Assembly: GCF_017355165.1 (NCBI RefSeq)
Contig: NZ_JADILK010000010.1
Coordinates: 62,001 to 126,000 of the forward strand
DNA length: 64,000 bases
Reading direction: 5' to 3'
Source of the DNA: Bacillus sp. SD075
GTDB taxonomy: Bacteria > Bacillota > Bacilli > Bacillales > DSM-1321
Translations under genes and position numbers: made by a program
The notes under the pieces: generated by a model
What the model was told of the DNA's origin: nothing
What the model saw: only the letters and a program-made list of their open reading frames with translations
Database searches by the model: none
In this document: positions 31,607-40,589 of the stretch, in pieces
Numbering within the stretch: the stretch's first letter is position 1
How the letters are laid out: each line of letters opens with the position of its first letter

Positions 31607-33400
31607 ATGAATGCGATTACAATTGTCATAGGCTCCATTTGTATATTAATGATTGCCTACCGTTTATACGGGACATTCATAGCACTCAAAGTATTAAAAC
31701 TCGATGATTCCAAGCCGACACCTGCCCATAAATTAGAAGATGGAAAAGATTATGTTCCAACCAATAAATGGGTGGCATTCGGCCACCATTTTGCAGCCAT
31801 TGCAGCGGCTGGCCCATTGGTGGGCCCGATCCTTGCTGCACAATTCGGCTATTTGCCTAGTTTATTATGGCTTTTGATCGGGGCTGTAATCGGGGGAGCC
31901 GTCCATGATGCCGTCGTTCTTTTCGCGTCGATGCGTAAAGACGGCAAATCCCTTTCGGAAGTTGCGAAAGAAGAACTAGGACCTGTAGCTGGCTTCTGTA
32001 CAGGACTTGCTATGCTTTTTATCATTACGATCACGATGGCGGGACTTTCAATGGTCGTCCTGCATGCTTTGGAAAATAATCCATGGGGGACGTTTGCTGT
32101 CGGTATCACCATCCCCATCGCCATGGGTGTAGGGCTTTACCATAAAAAAACCGGCAACCTGAAAGGGGCGACCATCGTCGGGTTCACGCTCATCATGGCC
32201 GCCATATTACTTGGCCCGAACATTCAAGGAACGGCACTTGGTGAATTATTGACACTTGAAGCGAGCACACTTGCCATCATTTTGCCGATCTATGCTTTTT
32301 TCGCTGCCGCATTGCCTGTTTGGCTGCTGCTGGCACCTCGTGATTACTTGAGTACTTTTATGAAAATCGGTGTATTTGCCGCATTGATCATCGGCGTTTT
32401 CGTGGTGAATCCAGAAATCCAGTTTCCCGCGTTTACCGAATTCATTAATGGCGGTGGCCCGATTGTAGCCGGTCCTGTTTGGCCATTCATTTCAATAACC
32501 ATCGCCTGTGGGGCCATATCAGGATTCCATGCATTTGTCGGTTCGGGCACAACGCCAAAAATGTTAAACCGTTGGAGTGATATCAAATCCGTCGGTTTCG
32601 GGGCGATGCTTGTCGAATGTGTCGTTGCCATCATGGCGTTGATTGCTGCGGTTTCGCTGCAGCCAGGAGATTATTTTGCGATTAACTCTTCACCTGAAGT
32701 GTTTCAAACCTTAGGTATGGAAACCGTACACCTTAAAGAACTTAGTGAAGAAATCGGCATTAATCTGGAGGGACGGACAGGCGGGGCCGTTACACTTGCT
32801 GTCGGCATGACCTATATTTTTACCGAAATCCCCTTCTTTGACAAACTGGCTTCGTTTTTCTTCCAATTCGTCATCATGTTCGAGGCGGTGTTCATATTAA
32901 CTGCAATCGATTCGGGGACACGTGTTGCCCGTTACTTAATCCAGGACTTCTTCGGGGAGTTCTATAAACCATTAAAAAGGGTCGACTGGCTGCCAGGTAA
33001 CATCTTCGCCAGCGCGTTAGCCTGCTTTATCTGGGGATATCTACTGTACTCTGGGGACATTGGCTCGATCTGGGCACTCTTTGGCGTATCCAACCAACTC
33101 ATGGCTTCGATTGGACTCATCATCGGTGCGACCGTCGTATTGAAAATCGCAGACAAACGTTGGTATATCTGGACATGCCTTGTACCCCTTGCCTACTTAT
33201 ATGTAACGGTTAATGTAGCAGGGTACTGGATGGTGAAAAATGTATACCTGAATCCGGACTCTGCAGGATTCAGCATCTTGAACGGAATATTATCGATCAC
33301 CATGTTATGCCTAGGTTTGGTCATTCTCATTTCGGCCTTGAAAAAATGGCGGGAGCTTTGGAAAATTCCGCAAGCGGAACTACTGAAAAGATCAGCATAA
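31607..33400 (+). CDS. cstA: Carbon starvation protein CstA
   Basis: A 597-aa polytopic membrane protein of the CstA family, a peptide/pyruvate-type transporter expressed on carbon limitation. Characteristic stretches are VAFGHHFAAIAAAGPLVGPILAAQFGYLPSLLW near the N-terminus, GAVHDAVVLFASMR, GFHAFVGSGTTPKML and FEAVFILTAIDSGTRVARYLIQDF. AGAGGGGG precedes the ATG. It is downstream of a LytS/LytT-type system and a cre-like site, so both pyruvate/overflow sensing and CcpA control are likely. Ends before a strong terminator. Confidence 0.96.
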   Translation: MNAITIVIGSICILMIAYRLYGTFIALKVLKLDDSKPTPAHKLEDGKDYVPTNKWVAFGHHFAAIAAAGPLVGPILAAQFGYLPSLLWLLIGAVIGGAVHDAVVLFASMRKDGKSLSEVAKEELGPVAGFCTGLAMLFIITITMAGLSMVVLHALENNPWGTFAVGITIPIAMGVGLYHKKTGNLKGATIVGFTLIMAAILLGPNIQGTALGELLTLEASTLAIILPIYAFFAAALPVWLLLAPRDYLSTFMKIGVFAALIIGVFVVNPEIQFPAFTEFINGGGPIVAGPVWPFISITIACGAISGFHAFVGSGTTPKMLNRWSDIKSVGFGAMLVECVVAIMALIAAVSLQPGDYFAINSSPEVFQTLGMETVHLKELSEEIGINLEGRTGGAVTLAVGMTYIFTEIPFFDKLASFFFQFVIMFEAVFILTAIDSGTRVARYLIQDFFGEFYKPLKRVDWLPGNIFASALACFIWGYLLYSGDIGSIWALFGVSNQLMASIGLIIGATVVLKIADKRWYIWTCLVPLAYLYVTVNVAGYWMVKNVYLNPDSAGFSILNGILSITMLCLGLVILISALKKWRELWKIPQAELLKRSA

Positions 33401-33406
33401 GCATAA

Positions 33407-33437
33407 AAAGATCCGGGCGGTAGCTGCCCGGATCTTT
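33407..33437 (+). terminator. Terminator after cstA
   Basis: AAAGATCCGGGC / GCCCGGATCTTT with a seven-base loop; only a short T-run follows. Confidence 0.85.
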
Positions 33438-33564
33438 GTTCGTTGCGAATGTTAGAAAATGCCCTGAATTCTTAATCCCTTAAAATTAGACATAAAAACC
33501 TGAAAAAGGAAAGTATCAATACCCCCAACTTTGTTAATGATAGCAAATGAGGAGGTGTGATAAG

Positions 33565-33720
33565 ATGGCAAAAGATGTTCTATGTGAAGTGAATAATTGT
33601 AAATATTGGGATTCTGGAAACAAATGCAGTGCAGATGCTATTTATGTTGTAAGTCATAAAGGGAATCAAGCATCAAATAGCAAAGAAACGGATTGCAAAA
33701 CATTTGATCCAGAAATTTAA
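33565..33720 (+). CDS. DUF1540 domain-containing protein
   Basis: A 51-aa protein, MAKDVLCEVNNCKYWDSGNKCSADAI then a tail ending DCKTFDPEI. Four cysteines (positions 7, 12, 20 and about 45) in the spacing of DUF1540, a small probable metal-binding family common in Firmicutes. A textbook GAGGAGGTGTGA site precedes the ATG, and a terminator follows the stop. Single-gene unit. Confidence 0.85.
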   Translation: MAKDVLCEVNNCKYWDSGNKCSADAIYVVSHKGNQASNSKETDCKTFDPEI

Positions 33721-33729
33721 ATCATCGGG

Positions 33730-33760
33730 GGGTAACCATCAAACTGGTTACCCTTCTTTC
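33730..33760 (+). terminator. Terminator after the DUF1540 gene
   Basis: GGGTAACC / GGTTACCC with an 8-base loop, then TTCTTTC. Confidence 0.8.
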
Positions 33761-33959
33761 ATATTTATTATTGATAATAAAAATCATTTTCATTCAAGAA
33801 TATAGAAATTTATTATATTTTTCTTCATGAAAAGGAAATTTAAGCGAAATAATCGTGATTGATCGATAAAATCGAAAGTTTGCGCGATCTTCGTGTATTC
33901 ACGCTTATTCGTGAATTTAGCAGTTTTACTCGTGAATTCATGCTTCATACCTTTAAACT

Positions 33960-34598
33960 TCATTTCTTCAATTTTGAAATGGTGAGCCCATCACCGATTG
34001 GAATAAGCAGAGATTCCAATTGAGGATGATTGGCTACCGTTTCATTGAATGCCTTCATAAATGCAGTATAATGTTTAGGTTTAACATCCTGATCTGCGAC
34101 ACTGCCTTCCGCAAGTACGTTATCCATGACGATTAAAGCACCCGGTTCTGCCAGTTTAATACAATATTGCAGATAATTTTCATAATTGTCCTTGTCAGCA
34201 TCTATAAAGAAAAAATCAAATTTCTTGTTATCATGAACGAGTTTTTCAAGGCTTAGCAGAGCTGCACCGGTCATATATGATACTTGATCGCCAAAGCCAG
34301 CTTTGGATAGATTGCCAAATGCTAACTTTGCGTACTCTTCCTTTAATTCAAGGGAGGTTAATGTTCCTTCGCTGCCGAATCCCCTGGCAAGGCAAATCCC
34401 GCTATAGCCTCCAAGAGCGCCTATTTCCAAAACATGTTTAGCTCCTGAAATGGATATCAGCATGGTAAGCAGTTTTCCAGATGAGGGAGATACTGATATG
34501 GACGGCATTCCGTTTTCCTGGATGGATGTAATGACTTCTTCCAAAAGGGCATCTGGGTTATAAAACACTGAATCGATATAGTTGTTAATTTGTTTCAT
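33960..34598 (-). CDS. SAM-dependent O-methyltransferase (family 3, YrrM/COMT-like)
   Basis: A 212-aa class I methyltransferase. Motif I is HVLEIGALGGYSGICLA (about 55-71). The acidic FDFFFIDADKDNYENYL (about 126-142) is the metal-binding post-motif typical of catechol-type O-methyltransferases, followed by GALIVMDNVLAEGSV. The ATG overlaps the end of the upstream small His-rich gene by 14 bp, so the two are translationally coupled. The methyl acceptor is unknown. Confidence 0.88.
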   Translation of the reverse strand: MKQINNYIDSVFYNPDALLEEVITSIQENGMPSISVSPSSGKLLTMLISISGAKHVLEIGALGGYSGICLARGFGSEGTLTSLELKEEYAKLAFGNLSKAGFGDQVSYMTGAALLSLEKLVHDNKKFDFFFIDADKDNYENYLQYCIKLAEPGALIVMDNVLAEGSVADQDVKPKHYTAFMKAFNETVANHPQLESLLIPIGDGLTISKLKK

Positions 34599-34920
34599 TC
34601 ATATCCATTCCTTTCTCATCATTATTGGAAGTTTCCTTCTTATCGGCTGTTTCATTTTCTTGTATTTCAAATAATTGAATGAATTCGTTGATTAACATAT
34701 CAATGGCTTTTAATTCACCGACTAAAATTTGATTAATGGATTGAAATTCTGGTTTATCTAGCTGTTCCTTAATGGTTGAACGTTTAAGATTCATCATCTC
34801 TAAAAAAGCAATTGCCCTTCCGCGGCGAAACGTTTTTGGGCCACGATGGTGTGAACCATGGTCTTTTCCTTTGAAATGCTCACCATGATGTCCATCTTTT
34901 TTGAATTTTTCCTTTCTCAT
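34585..34920 (-). CDS. Small His-rich protein of unknown function
   Basis: A 111-aa protein. The N-terminus is rich in His, Lys and Gly (about 1-32); a conserved-looking helical core follows, FRRGRAIAFLEMMNLKRSTIKEQLDKPEFQSINQILVGELKAIDMLINEFIQLFEI (about 34-89), then a charged tail. ATG 34920 follows an AAAGAGG site; the ATG at 34956 lies inside an operator palindrome. Two GTATAC palindromes precede it. Co-transcribed with the O-methyltransferase. No function assigned; the core suggests a helical regulator-like or binding protein. Confidence 0.65.
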   Translation of the reverse strand: MRKEKFKKDGHHGEHFKGKDHGSHHRGPKTFRRGRAIAFLEMMNLKRSTIKEQLDKPEFQSINQILVGELKAIDMLINEFIQLFEIQENETADKKETSNNDEKGMDMNETN

Positions 34921-34935
34921 GTTAAAACCTCTTTC

Positions 34936-34992
34936 CTTGTATACGTTTGTATACAATTTTCACTTTAAGTTAAATGTATACGTAAGTATACA
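34936..34992. promoter_or_regulatory. Paired GTATAC palindromic operators
   Basis: TTGTATACGTTTGTATACAA (34936-34955) and TGTATACGTAAGTATACA (34975-34992 approximately) share TGTATAC-N4-GTATACA symmetry, with centres about 38 bp apart. They lie over the probable promoter of the small His-rich protein/O-methyltransferase operon. Confidence 0.7.
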
Positions 34993-35083
34993 AAATGTCA
35001 AATGATAATCGGATAGAAAAATCAAAATTTAGAGAAGTAAAAAAGTACTTACATCAAAAGAATTTTTTTTGTTATAGTAACAA

Positions 35084-35099
35084 ATAGACCGGTTGGTAT
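35084..35099. promoter_or_regulatory. LmrA/YxaF-like operator
   Basis: ATAGACCGGTTGGTAT lies just upstream of the TetR-family gene. It resembles the TAGACCGGTCTA-type core bound by B. subtilis LmrA/YxaF, suggesting autoregulation of the regulator/efflux pair. Confidence 0.5.
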
Positions 35100-35119
35100 G
35101 GAGGGGGTGTGCTACGGAA

Positions 35120-35680
35120 ATGGATACAAAATCGTTGATAATCGAAAATGCAACGATTCTTTTTCAACAAAAAGGATATAAAGGTGTTGGACTAAGCGAA
35201 ATCTTAAAAGTATGTAAAGTTACGAAAGGTTCGTTTTATCACCATTTTCCTAATGGAAAAGAGGAATTGTTAATTGCTTGCCTTCATTCTTTGAATGAAG
35301 TAATTACGATGGATATCGTGGATATTTTTAAACGATATCCCACAACGTCAGAAGCGACAAATTCGATGATTGATAAGCTAATCGTCAATTTAGAAAGTGG
35401 AGGGACGATTACGGGTTACACTTTTAGCAGCATGGTAAGCGAAATGGCCACATTAAGCGATCCTGTACGAACGGCTTGCGCCGAACTATATGCGAAAATT
35501 CAGGGGATTTATTTTAAAAAGCTAATAGAGGATGGATATTCAAAAGAGTTAGCTTCCAATATTGCATTGATGATGACGGCCTCCATCGAAGGGGCCATGA
35601 TGCTTTGTTTAGCTGAAAAATCGGCAAAGCCGCTAAAAGTAATTTCGCAATTGTTACCCAATATATTGAAGGAGTTTTAA
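35120..35680 (+). CDS. TetR family regulator (LmrA/YxaF-like)
   Basis: A 186-aa TetR-type repressor. The N-terminal HTH is IIENATILFQQKGYKGVGLSEILKVCKVTKGSFYHHFPNGKEEL (about 6-49), with the PNGKEEL variant seen in the LmrA/QdoR subgroup, and an all-helical ligand domain follows. ATG 35120 is chosen because the frame's earlier TTG at 35093 lies in the operator. The MFS efflux gene starts 3 bp after the stop, so the pair is one transcript, as in B. subtilis lmrAB. Confidence 0.9.
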   Translation: MDTKSLIIENATILFQQKGYKGVGLSEILKVCKVTKGSFYHHFPNGKEELLIACLHSLNEVITMDIVDIFKRYPTTSEATNSMIDKLIVNLESGGTITGYTFSSMVSEMATLSDPVRTACAELYAKIQGIYFKKLIEDGYSKELASNIALMMTASIEGAMMLCLAEKSAKPLKVISQLLPNILKEF

Positions 35681-35683
35681 CAA

Positions 35684-37072
35684 GTGGATAATAAGAATAT
35701 TAAAACAGGACCGATAATGGCTGCTCTTTTGATAGCAGGCTTTGTCGGGCTATTTAGTGAGACAGCATTAAACATTGCCTTAGCTGAATTGAGCCACATT
35801 TTTGGCGTGGATGCGACGACAATACAGTGGCTTGCAACGGGCTACTTTTTAACGCTTGGTATTTTAGTGCCAGTAACAGGGATTTTAATGCAAAAATTCA
35901 CGACACGCCAAATGTTCATGGCGTCTTTATTTTTTTCGATCATCGGAACGGTCATCGCTGCAGTAGCGCCGGTTTTTATCGTGTTATTGACGGCCCGTGT
36001 CATTCAGGCAGCTGGACTGGCGATCATTTTACCGTTGACGCAAAATGTCATTTTCACGATATTCCCACCGAATAAACGAGGCGGGGCAATGGGAGTGATG
36101 GGCTTAGTCATCTTGGCGGGTCCCGCATTCGGTCCTACATTAGCGGGGATGATTTTAGATACGTTATCATGGCCTTGGATATTCTGGTTTACGATTCCAT
36201 TCTTGTTATTCTCGCTTATCTTTGGTTATCTCTATATTCCGAATGTCAATGAAACTCGACAAGTATCAATCGATATCTTGTCCGTTCTGTTATCGACGAT
36301 TGGCTTTGGTGGAGTTGTATACGGTGTAAGTGTAGGCGGTGATCATGGTTGGACGGATATGACGGTAATTGGCACGATCATCGTTGGTTTGATCTCCCTC
36401 ATTCTCTTTGCAATCCGTCAAACGAAGATGGAAAACCCAATGTTGAATTTAAAAGCATTCAAATACCCACTATTTGTACTGGGCCTTGCGATGAACATGA
36501 TTACGTTCCTTAACATGTTATCGATGCTGGTTGTGTTACCAATGTTTATGCAGATGGCGTTATTGGTATCCGCGTTCGCTACTGGGCTGATCATGCTCCC
36601 AGGCAGTCTATTAAACTGTGTTTTTGCCCCAATAATCGGCAAGCTATTTGATAAATTTGGACCTCGTTCCGTGATTACACCAGGAACGATTCTAGTTGTC
36701 ATTGGCTACGGGCTTTATGCAATGTATGGAACAGATACAGCACTATGGATCATGGTGGTTACCCATATCGTGATGATGCTTGGGATTGGCATGGTACTTG
36801 CTTCAGTACAAACGAATACATTGAATGCATTGCCAAAACAATTCTATCCGGATGGCATTGCGATTACGCAAACATCTCAACAAGTATCAGGGGCAATTGG
36901 GATAGCGGTCATGGTTTCGTTATTCTCCGGAAACCAAGATGGCTACTTGACTGATGTGGCAAATGATTTACCGGCAGCTGCTGCCTCAGGCTCGTCACTT
37001 GTATTTAAAATTAGTTTGATTTTCGCCATCCTGAATGTGGTGCTTTCAATATTCATGAAAAAACCGAAATAA
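35684..37072 (+). CDS. MFS drug exporter, DHA2 family (LmrB/EmrB-like)
   Basis: A 462-aa permease with about 14 hydrophobic helices. DHA2 motifs: FSETALNIALAEL (about 24-36), IQWLATGYFLTLGILVPVTGILMQKF, RVIQAAGLAIILPL and GAMGVMGLVILAGPAFGPTLAG (motif C). It starts with GTG at 35684 after AAGGAG with 9-base spacing. The upstream TetR-family protein is its probable repressor, so drug-inducible export is likely. The pumped compounds cannot be predicted. Confidence 0.9.
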   Translation: MDNKNIKTGPIMAALLIAGFVGLFSETALNIALAELSHIFGVDATTIQWLATGYFLTLGILVPVTGILMQKFTTRQMFMASLFFSIIGTVIAAVAPVFIVLLTARVIQAAGLAIILPLTQNVIFTIFPPNKRGGAMGVMGLVILAGPAFGPTLAGMILDTLSWPWIFWFTIPFLLFSLIFGYLYIPNVNETRQVSIDILSVLLSTIGFGGVVYGVSVGGDHGWTDMTVIGTIIVGLISLILFAIRQTKMENPMLNLKAFKYPLFVLGLAMNMITFLNMLSMLVVLPMFMQMALLVSAFATGLIMLPGSLLNCVFAPIIGKLFDKFGPRSVITPGTILVVIGYGLYAMYGTDTALWIMVVTHIVMMLGIGMVLASVQTNTLNALPKQFYPDGIAITQTSQQVSGAIGIAVMVSLFSGNQDGYLTDVANDLPAAAASGSSLVFKISLIFAILNVVLSIFMKKPK

Positions 37073-37098
37073 TATTTACAAATTCGATATTCAAAATA

Positions 37099-37133
37099 AA
37101 ACAGATCACCATTCCAACTGGTGATCTGTTTTT
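37099..37133 (+). terminator. Terminator after the MFS exporter
   Basis: AAACAGATCACCA / TGGTGATCTGTTT with a seven-base loop, followed by TT. Confidence 0.85.
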
Positions 37134-37274
37134 ATTTTGAACTTTACTAAATAGATCTAAAAGCTGATGTTTTTCGTCTCGTTCAAGTTGGCAAACTTTG
37201 ATGCCTGATTTTATGTTCCCTGATGGCTACTAATAAATGTTGCAAAAAATTTAAAACTAATAGGAGATGTTTAG

Positions 37275-37310
37275 ATGTATGAGTTATTTATTTTATCCAT
37301 ATTGATGTAA
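37275..37310 (+). pseudogene. PadR-type regulator N-terminal stub
   Basis: A good AGGAG site precedes ATG 37275, which encodes MYELFILSILM and then stops. That is the conserved opening of PadR-family repressors (MYELFVLSLLMHGPMHGY...). What follows in other frames (WKASEVIGNPKICLLPFTYFWIFYI) does not continue the family, so the rest is deleted. It is possibly the lost regulator of a nearby operon. Confidence 0.5.
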
Positions 37311-37823
37311 GGTAAGTCAAAAAAAACGAAAGGGCGTATCTGGAAAGCATCAGAAGTAATCGGAAATCCAAAAATATGCTTACTTCCATTCACTTATTTT
37401 TGGATTTTTTACATTCAAGTATATCCTGCCATACATGGCATTTTTAAATTGCCAATCATAACCATTCCTTTCCTCTTCAATGAGAAAGTAAATAAAATCC
37501 CTGAATTTCCTTCTTTATGTTTATCATCTTTCATTTCTCTCCATACTCTTAAAGGCGGCTCACCCTAAGATTAGGCTGTTTTCGCATACTTTGTTGCTAT
37601 TTACTAAGTGGTGCGGTGTGGTTGATTCCCCTCCAGATGCTCGCTTTCCGCGGGGCGGGCGGTGAGCCCCCTGCCCCCCGCCCCCCTTTTATCGCTTGGT
37701 CTGATGACCTCTTTGCGCCTTCAGACTAAAACCATAAGTCCCGTATCATGCCCCTCATTGCCCATAATATCTTTAATATCCTCTTCTAAAGATAGCCTGT
37801 ATTGAAAATTGATGACATGCGGT
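37311..37823. other. Intergenic region with hairpin and GC-rich repeat module
   Basis: A hairpin with AAATCCAAAAAT / ATTTTTGGATTT and a T-run lies at about 37366-37411. A CTCGCTTTCCGCGGGGCGGGCGG module with poly-C (about 37642-37695) is shared with the element at 13566-13947. No gene seen. Confidence 0.5.
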
Positions 37824-37860
37824 ATTGTGCACAAATGTTTAAAGAGTATATTATTGTGCA
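37824..37860. promoter_or_regulatory. ATTGTGCA direct repeat upstream of the PTS regulator
   Basis: ATTGTGCA at 37824-37831 and 37853-37860, the first extended to a TTGTGCACAA palindrome, lies just upstream of the probable promoter of the ula-type operon. Confidence 0.35.
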
Positions 37861-37944
37861 GTAACTATGACAACATTCGGACTTAGAAACGCTACATTTT
37901 TAATAAGAAGTGAGATATCGTAGAAGCAGGGAGAGGGATTGAGA

Positions 37945-40011
37945 ATGTTTTTAGACGAAAGAAGCGCCAATTTACTAAAACTATTACAGCATTCGCCCAT
38001 TTCAAAAATGAAAGAACTTGAAGCCCAAACAGGCCTGACGAGAAGGCAAGTTCAATATGGTCTGAGCAAAGTGAATGACTGGCTCCAATTTCATGGATAT
38101 CAACCGATTCAATACAATCGTGAATTGGGCTACTCCTTTTCTGAAACAATCAGGGATGAAGAATTGAATGTAAAACTGACAAAACGCAATTATATATTTT
38201 CAGAGACAGACAGGGAAAAAGTTTTTTACCTCATGATCCTGTTAAGCCAAGAAGAATTGTCCGTCTATCATTTCCAGACGATCACCGGGCTTTCACGAAA
38301 TACGGTGTTGAAGGATTTAAAAAGGCTTAAAGAGAAAAACAGGGACATATCGCTCAAGATCCAGTATTCCAAACAAGATGGCTACGTGGTGATTGGGGAA
38401 AGCCGAGTAAAGAGATATATCATTGAACGTCTCGTGCATGATGTACTGAACAGTCCCAATAGTGAATTGATCATGGAGTGCATATGGGGAAATCATGAAA
38501 AGCAACTCAGCTCGATCCGGTTACAGCTTGAAAGGATCGAATGTAAATTAGGCATCACCTTTACGGATGAACGGCTTCATGAACTGAGCTATTTATTCCT
38601 ATGTGCAGATCAGCTCATAGGAAAAGGGGAAGAGTTGCAGGCCGACCATAGCTGGGCTCCGTTTGTTGCGACGGAAGAATACAAAATGGTTGAGGAAATG
38701 ACAAGAACGAATGCCTTTCAATCAGTATGGAGCGAAACGGAAAACTTATACGCAGCCTTACATTTACTGAGCATGAATCGAACGAAGGACATTTCCCCTC
38801 TTAAGGATGATGAAGTCATTCAACACCTTTTGCAGGAAATCGTGGAGGAGTTCGAGAGGCTGGCATTTGTTCACCTGAAAGACAAAGAACAGCTATGCCA
38901 ACAATTATACGTTCATTTTAAACCGGCATATCATCGCCTGCGTTATGGTCTCCCACAAATGAACCCGATGACGGGAAGGGTGCAGAAGGTCTATCCTGAA
39001 CTGCACCATTTGACAAAAAAGTCCCTATGGGTGTTGGAGAAAGAGATTGGCTGTCCAGTATCAGAAGAGGAAGTGGCATACTTCACGATCTATTTTGGCG
39101 GATGGCTGCGTAGGCAAGGGACCACATTGGATGATCGAAAACGGGCGATTGTCGTTTGCCCGAATGGCATAGGAATCAGCAATATCCTCATTTATACATT
39201 GAGGGAATTATTTCCTGATATTTTGTTCCTGGATGTTCTGTCAGTAAGGAATGCGGCGGAATACCCACTGTCGTACGATCTTGTTTTTTCAACGGTGCAT
39301 ATGAGAACAAAAGCGGCATTATTTGTTGTACCGCCTATTTTGGAAATGCAGGACAAACATACATTGCGACAGCAGGTCATGCAGGAATTGTATGGATATA
39401 CCACGGAAAGTGTGGATATGGCAGCTTTATTAAAAATCATTTCCAAGTATGCAACCATCCATGAAAAGGATCAGCTTGAAAAGGCTTTGAAGTCGAATGT
39501 GTATACCCATACGTCAAAAATAACCCAATTTTCTTTAAAGGAGGCAGAGAAGCCTGTGTTAGAAGAACTGCTCAATATGCAAACGATTCAATTACAGCCG
39601 CATGTTTCCGATTGGAAAGAAGCCATTCAAGTCGCGGCCAAGCCTCTCGTGGATTTAGGAACCGTCGAGGAGCGATATGTGGATGCCATGATCGAGGCGA
39701 TAGAAACGAATGGCCCATATGTAGTGATAACGCCTGGTGTGGCTATTCCCCATGCACGTCCGGAGCAGGGAGTCAGGTCTTTATCCATGAGTTTGTTGAA
39801 ATTGGATGAAGCCGTGGACTTTGCGCTGGATAAACCGGTTCGCCTGATTATCATTTTGGCGGCCGTAGATAACGATTCACATCTGCGGGCATTGATCCAG
39901 CTCACTCAATTATTGAATGAACCAGCCAATATAGAAGAAATCTTACGCACTTCAGATAAAGCTGTCCTTATGGAGTACGTTCATAAATATTCGAAGGAGG
40001 AAGCGGAATGA
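37945..40011 (+). CDS. PRD-containing PTS regulator (BglG/MtlR-type) with EIIB and EIIA domains
   Basis: A 688-aa transcription activator/antiterminator of the multi-domain class: N-terminal helix-turn-helix regions (about 1-75 and 85-130), two PRD modules (about 185-400) with phosphorylatable histidines, an EIIB-Gat-like domain with Cys in VVCPNGIGIS (about 407-416) and a C-terminal EIIA (mannitol/fructose/ascorbate type) with His in PGVAIPHARPEQG (about 595-607). Phosphorylation by HPr and EIIs would couple its activity to sugar flux. It overlaps the first IIB gene (ATGA) and so controls the ascorbate-family PTS that follows. Confidence 0.92.
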   Translation: MFLDERSANLLKLLQHSPISKMKELEAQTGLTRRQVQYGLSKVNDWLQFHGYQPIQYNRELGYSFSETIRDEELNVKLTKRNYIFSETDREKVFYLMILLSQEELSVYHFQTITGLSRNTVLKDLKRLKEKNRDISLKIQYSKQDGYVVIGESRVKRYIIERLVHDVLNSPNSELIMECIWGNHEKQLSSIRLQLERIECKLGITFTDERLHELSYLFLCADQLIGKGEELQADHSWAPFVATEEYKMVEEMTRTNAFQSVWSETENLYAALHLLSMNRTKDISPLKDDEVIQHLLQEIVEEFERLAFVHLKDKEQLCQQLYVHFKPAYHRLRYGLPQMNPMTGRVQKVYPELHHLTKKSLWVLEKEIGCPVSEEEVAYFTIYFGGWLRRQGTTLDDRKRAIVVCPNGIGISNILIYTLRELFPDILFLDVLSVRNAAEYPLSYDLVFSTVHMRTKAALFVVPPILEMQDKHTLRQQVMQELYGYTTESVDMAALLKIISKYATIHEKDQLEKALKSNVYTHTSKITQFSLKEAEKPVLEELLNMQTIQLQPHVSDWKEAIQVAAKPLVDLGTVEERYVDAMIEAIETNGPYVVITPGVAIPHARPEQGVRSLSMSLLKLDEAVDFALDKPVRLIIILAAVDNDSHLRALIQLTQLLNEPANIEEILRTSDKAVLMEYVHKYSKEEAE

Positions 40012-40274
40012 AAATCATGGTAGTATGCGGGAACGGATTGGGAAGCAGCTTCATCATGGAGATGAATGTGAAGAAAGCATTGACGGAAATGGGGAAGACG
40101 GCCGAGGTGGATCATACGGATCTGGCATCCGCAAAAACGGTTCAGGCGGATATTTTCCTGGGAGCGGCGGATATTGTCGGTCAGCTGGATGATGGAACCC
40201 GGACGATCGTCACCTTGGAGAACATGATGAGCATCCCTGAAATCAAATCTAAATTGGAAATGCATGTAGGATAA
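40008..40274 (+). CDS. PTS EIIB component, ascorbate (Ula/Sga) family, copy 1
   Basis: An 88-aa EIIB protein; the phosphorylated cysteine is in the P-loop-like VVCGNGLGSS (Cys7). It carries phosphate from a EIIA (probably the regulator's own EIIA domain or a separate one) to the sugar bound by EIIC. It starts 4 bp inside the regulator gene. It is almost identical to the next gene, differing at only a handful of residues plus the extreme C-terminus, so this is a recent tandem duplication. Confidence 0.92.
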   Translation: MKIMVVCGNGLGSSFIMEMNVKKALTEMGKTAEVDHTDLASAKTVQADIFLGAADIVGQLDDGTRTIVTLENMMSIPEIKSKLEMHVG

Positions 40275-40291
40275 AAAAAGGAGAGATAGAT

Positions 40292-40558
40292 ATGAAGAAA
40301 ATCATGGTAGTATGCGGAAACGGATTGGGAAGCAGCTTCATCATGGAGATGAACGTGAAGAAAGCGTTGACGGAAATGGGGAAGACGGCCGAGGTGGATC
40401 ATACGGATCTGACATCCGCAAAAACGGTTCAGGCGGATATTTTCCTGGGAGCGGCGGATATTGTCGGTCAGCTGGATGATGGAACCCGGACGATCATCAC
40501 GCTGGAAAACATGATGAGCATTCCTGAAATCACATCGAAATTAGCTTCACATCTATAA
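40292..40558 (+). CDS. PTS EIIB component, ascorbate (Ula/Sga) family, copy 2
   Basis: An 88-aa near-copy of the preceding EIIB with the same Cys loop VVCGNGLGSS. Differences visible in protein include one extra Lys after Met1, TDLTSAKT for TDLASAKT, TIITL for TIVTL and a changed C-terminus (ITSKLASHL for IKSKLEMHVG). It has its own AAAGGAGAG site 17 bp after copy 1. Both copies keep the active cysteine, so both may work. EIIC follows 31 bp later. Confidence 0.92.
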   Translation: MKKIMVVCGNGLGSSFIMEMNVKKALTEMGKTAEVDHTDLTSAKTVQADIFLGAADIVGQLDDGTRTIITLENMMSIPEITSKLASHL

Positions 40559-40589
40559 GAAGAAAACATAAAGAAGAGGGGGAGAGGCA

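Noticed and set aside
33773-33791. Fur-box-like sequence GATAATAAAAATCATTTTC
   Set aside because: It matches 16 of 19 positions but lies between two convergent genes with no promoter nearby; likely chance in A/T-rich DNA.
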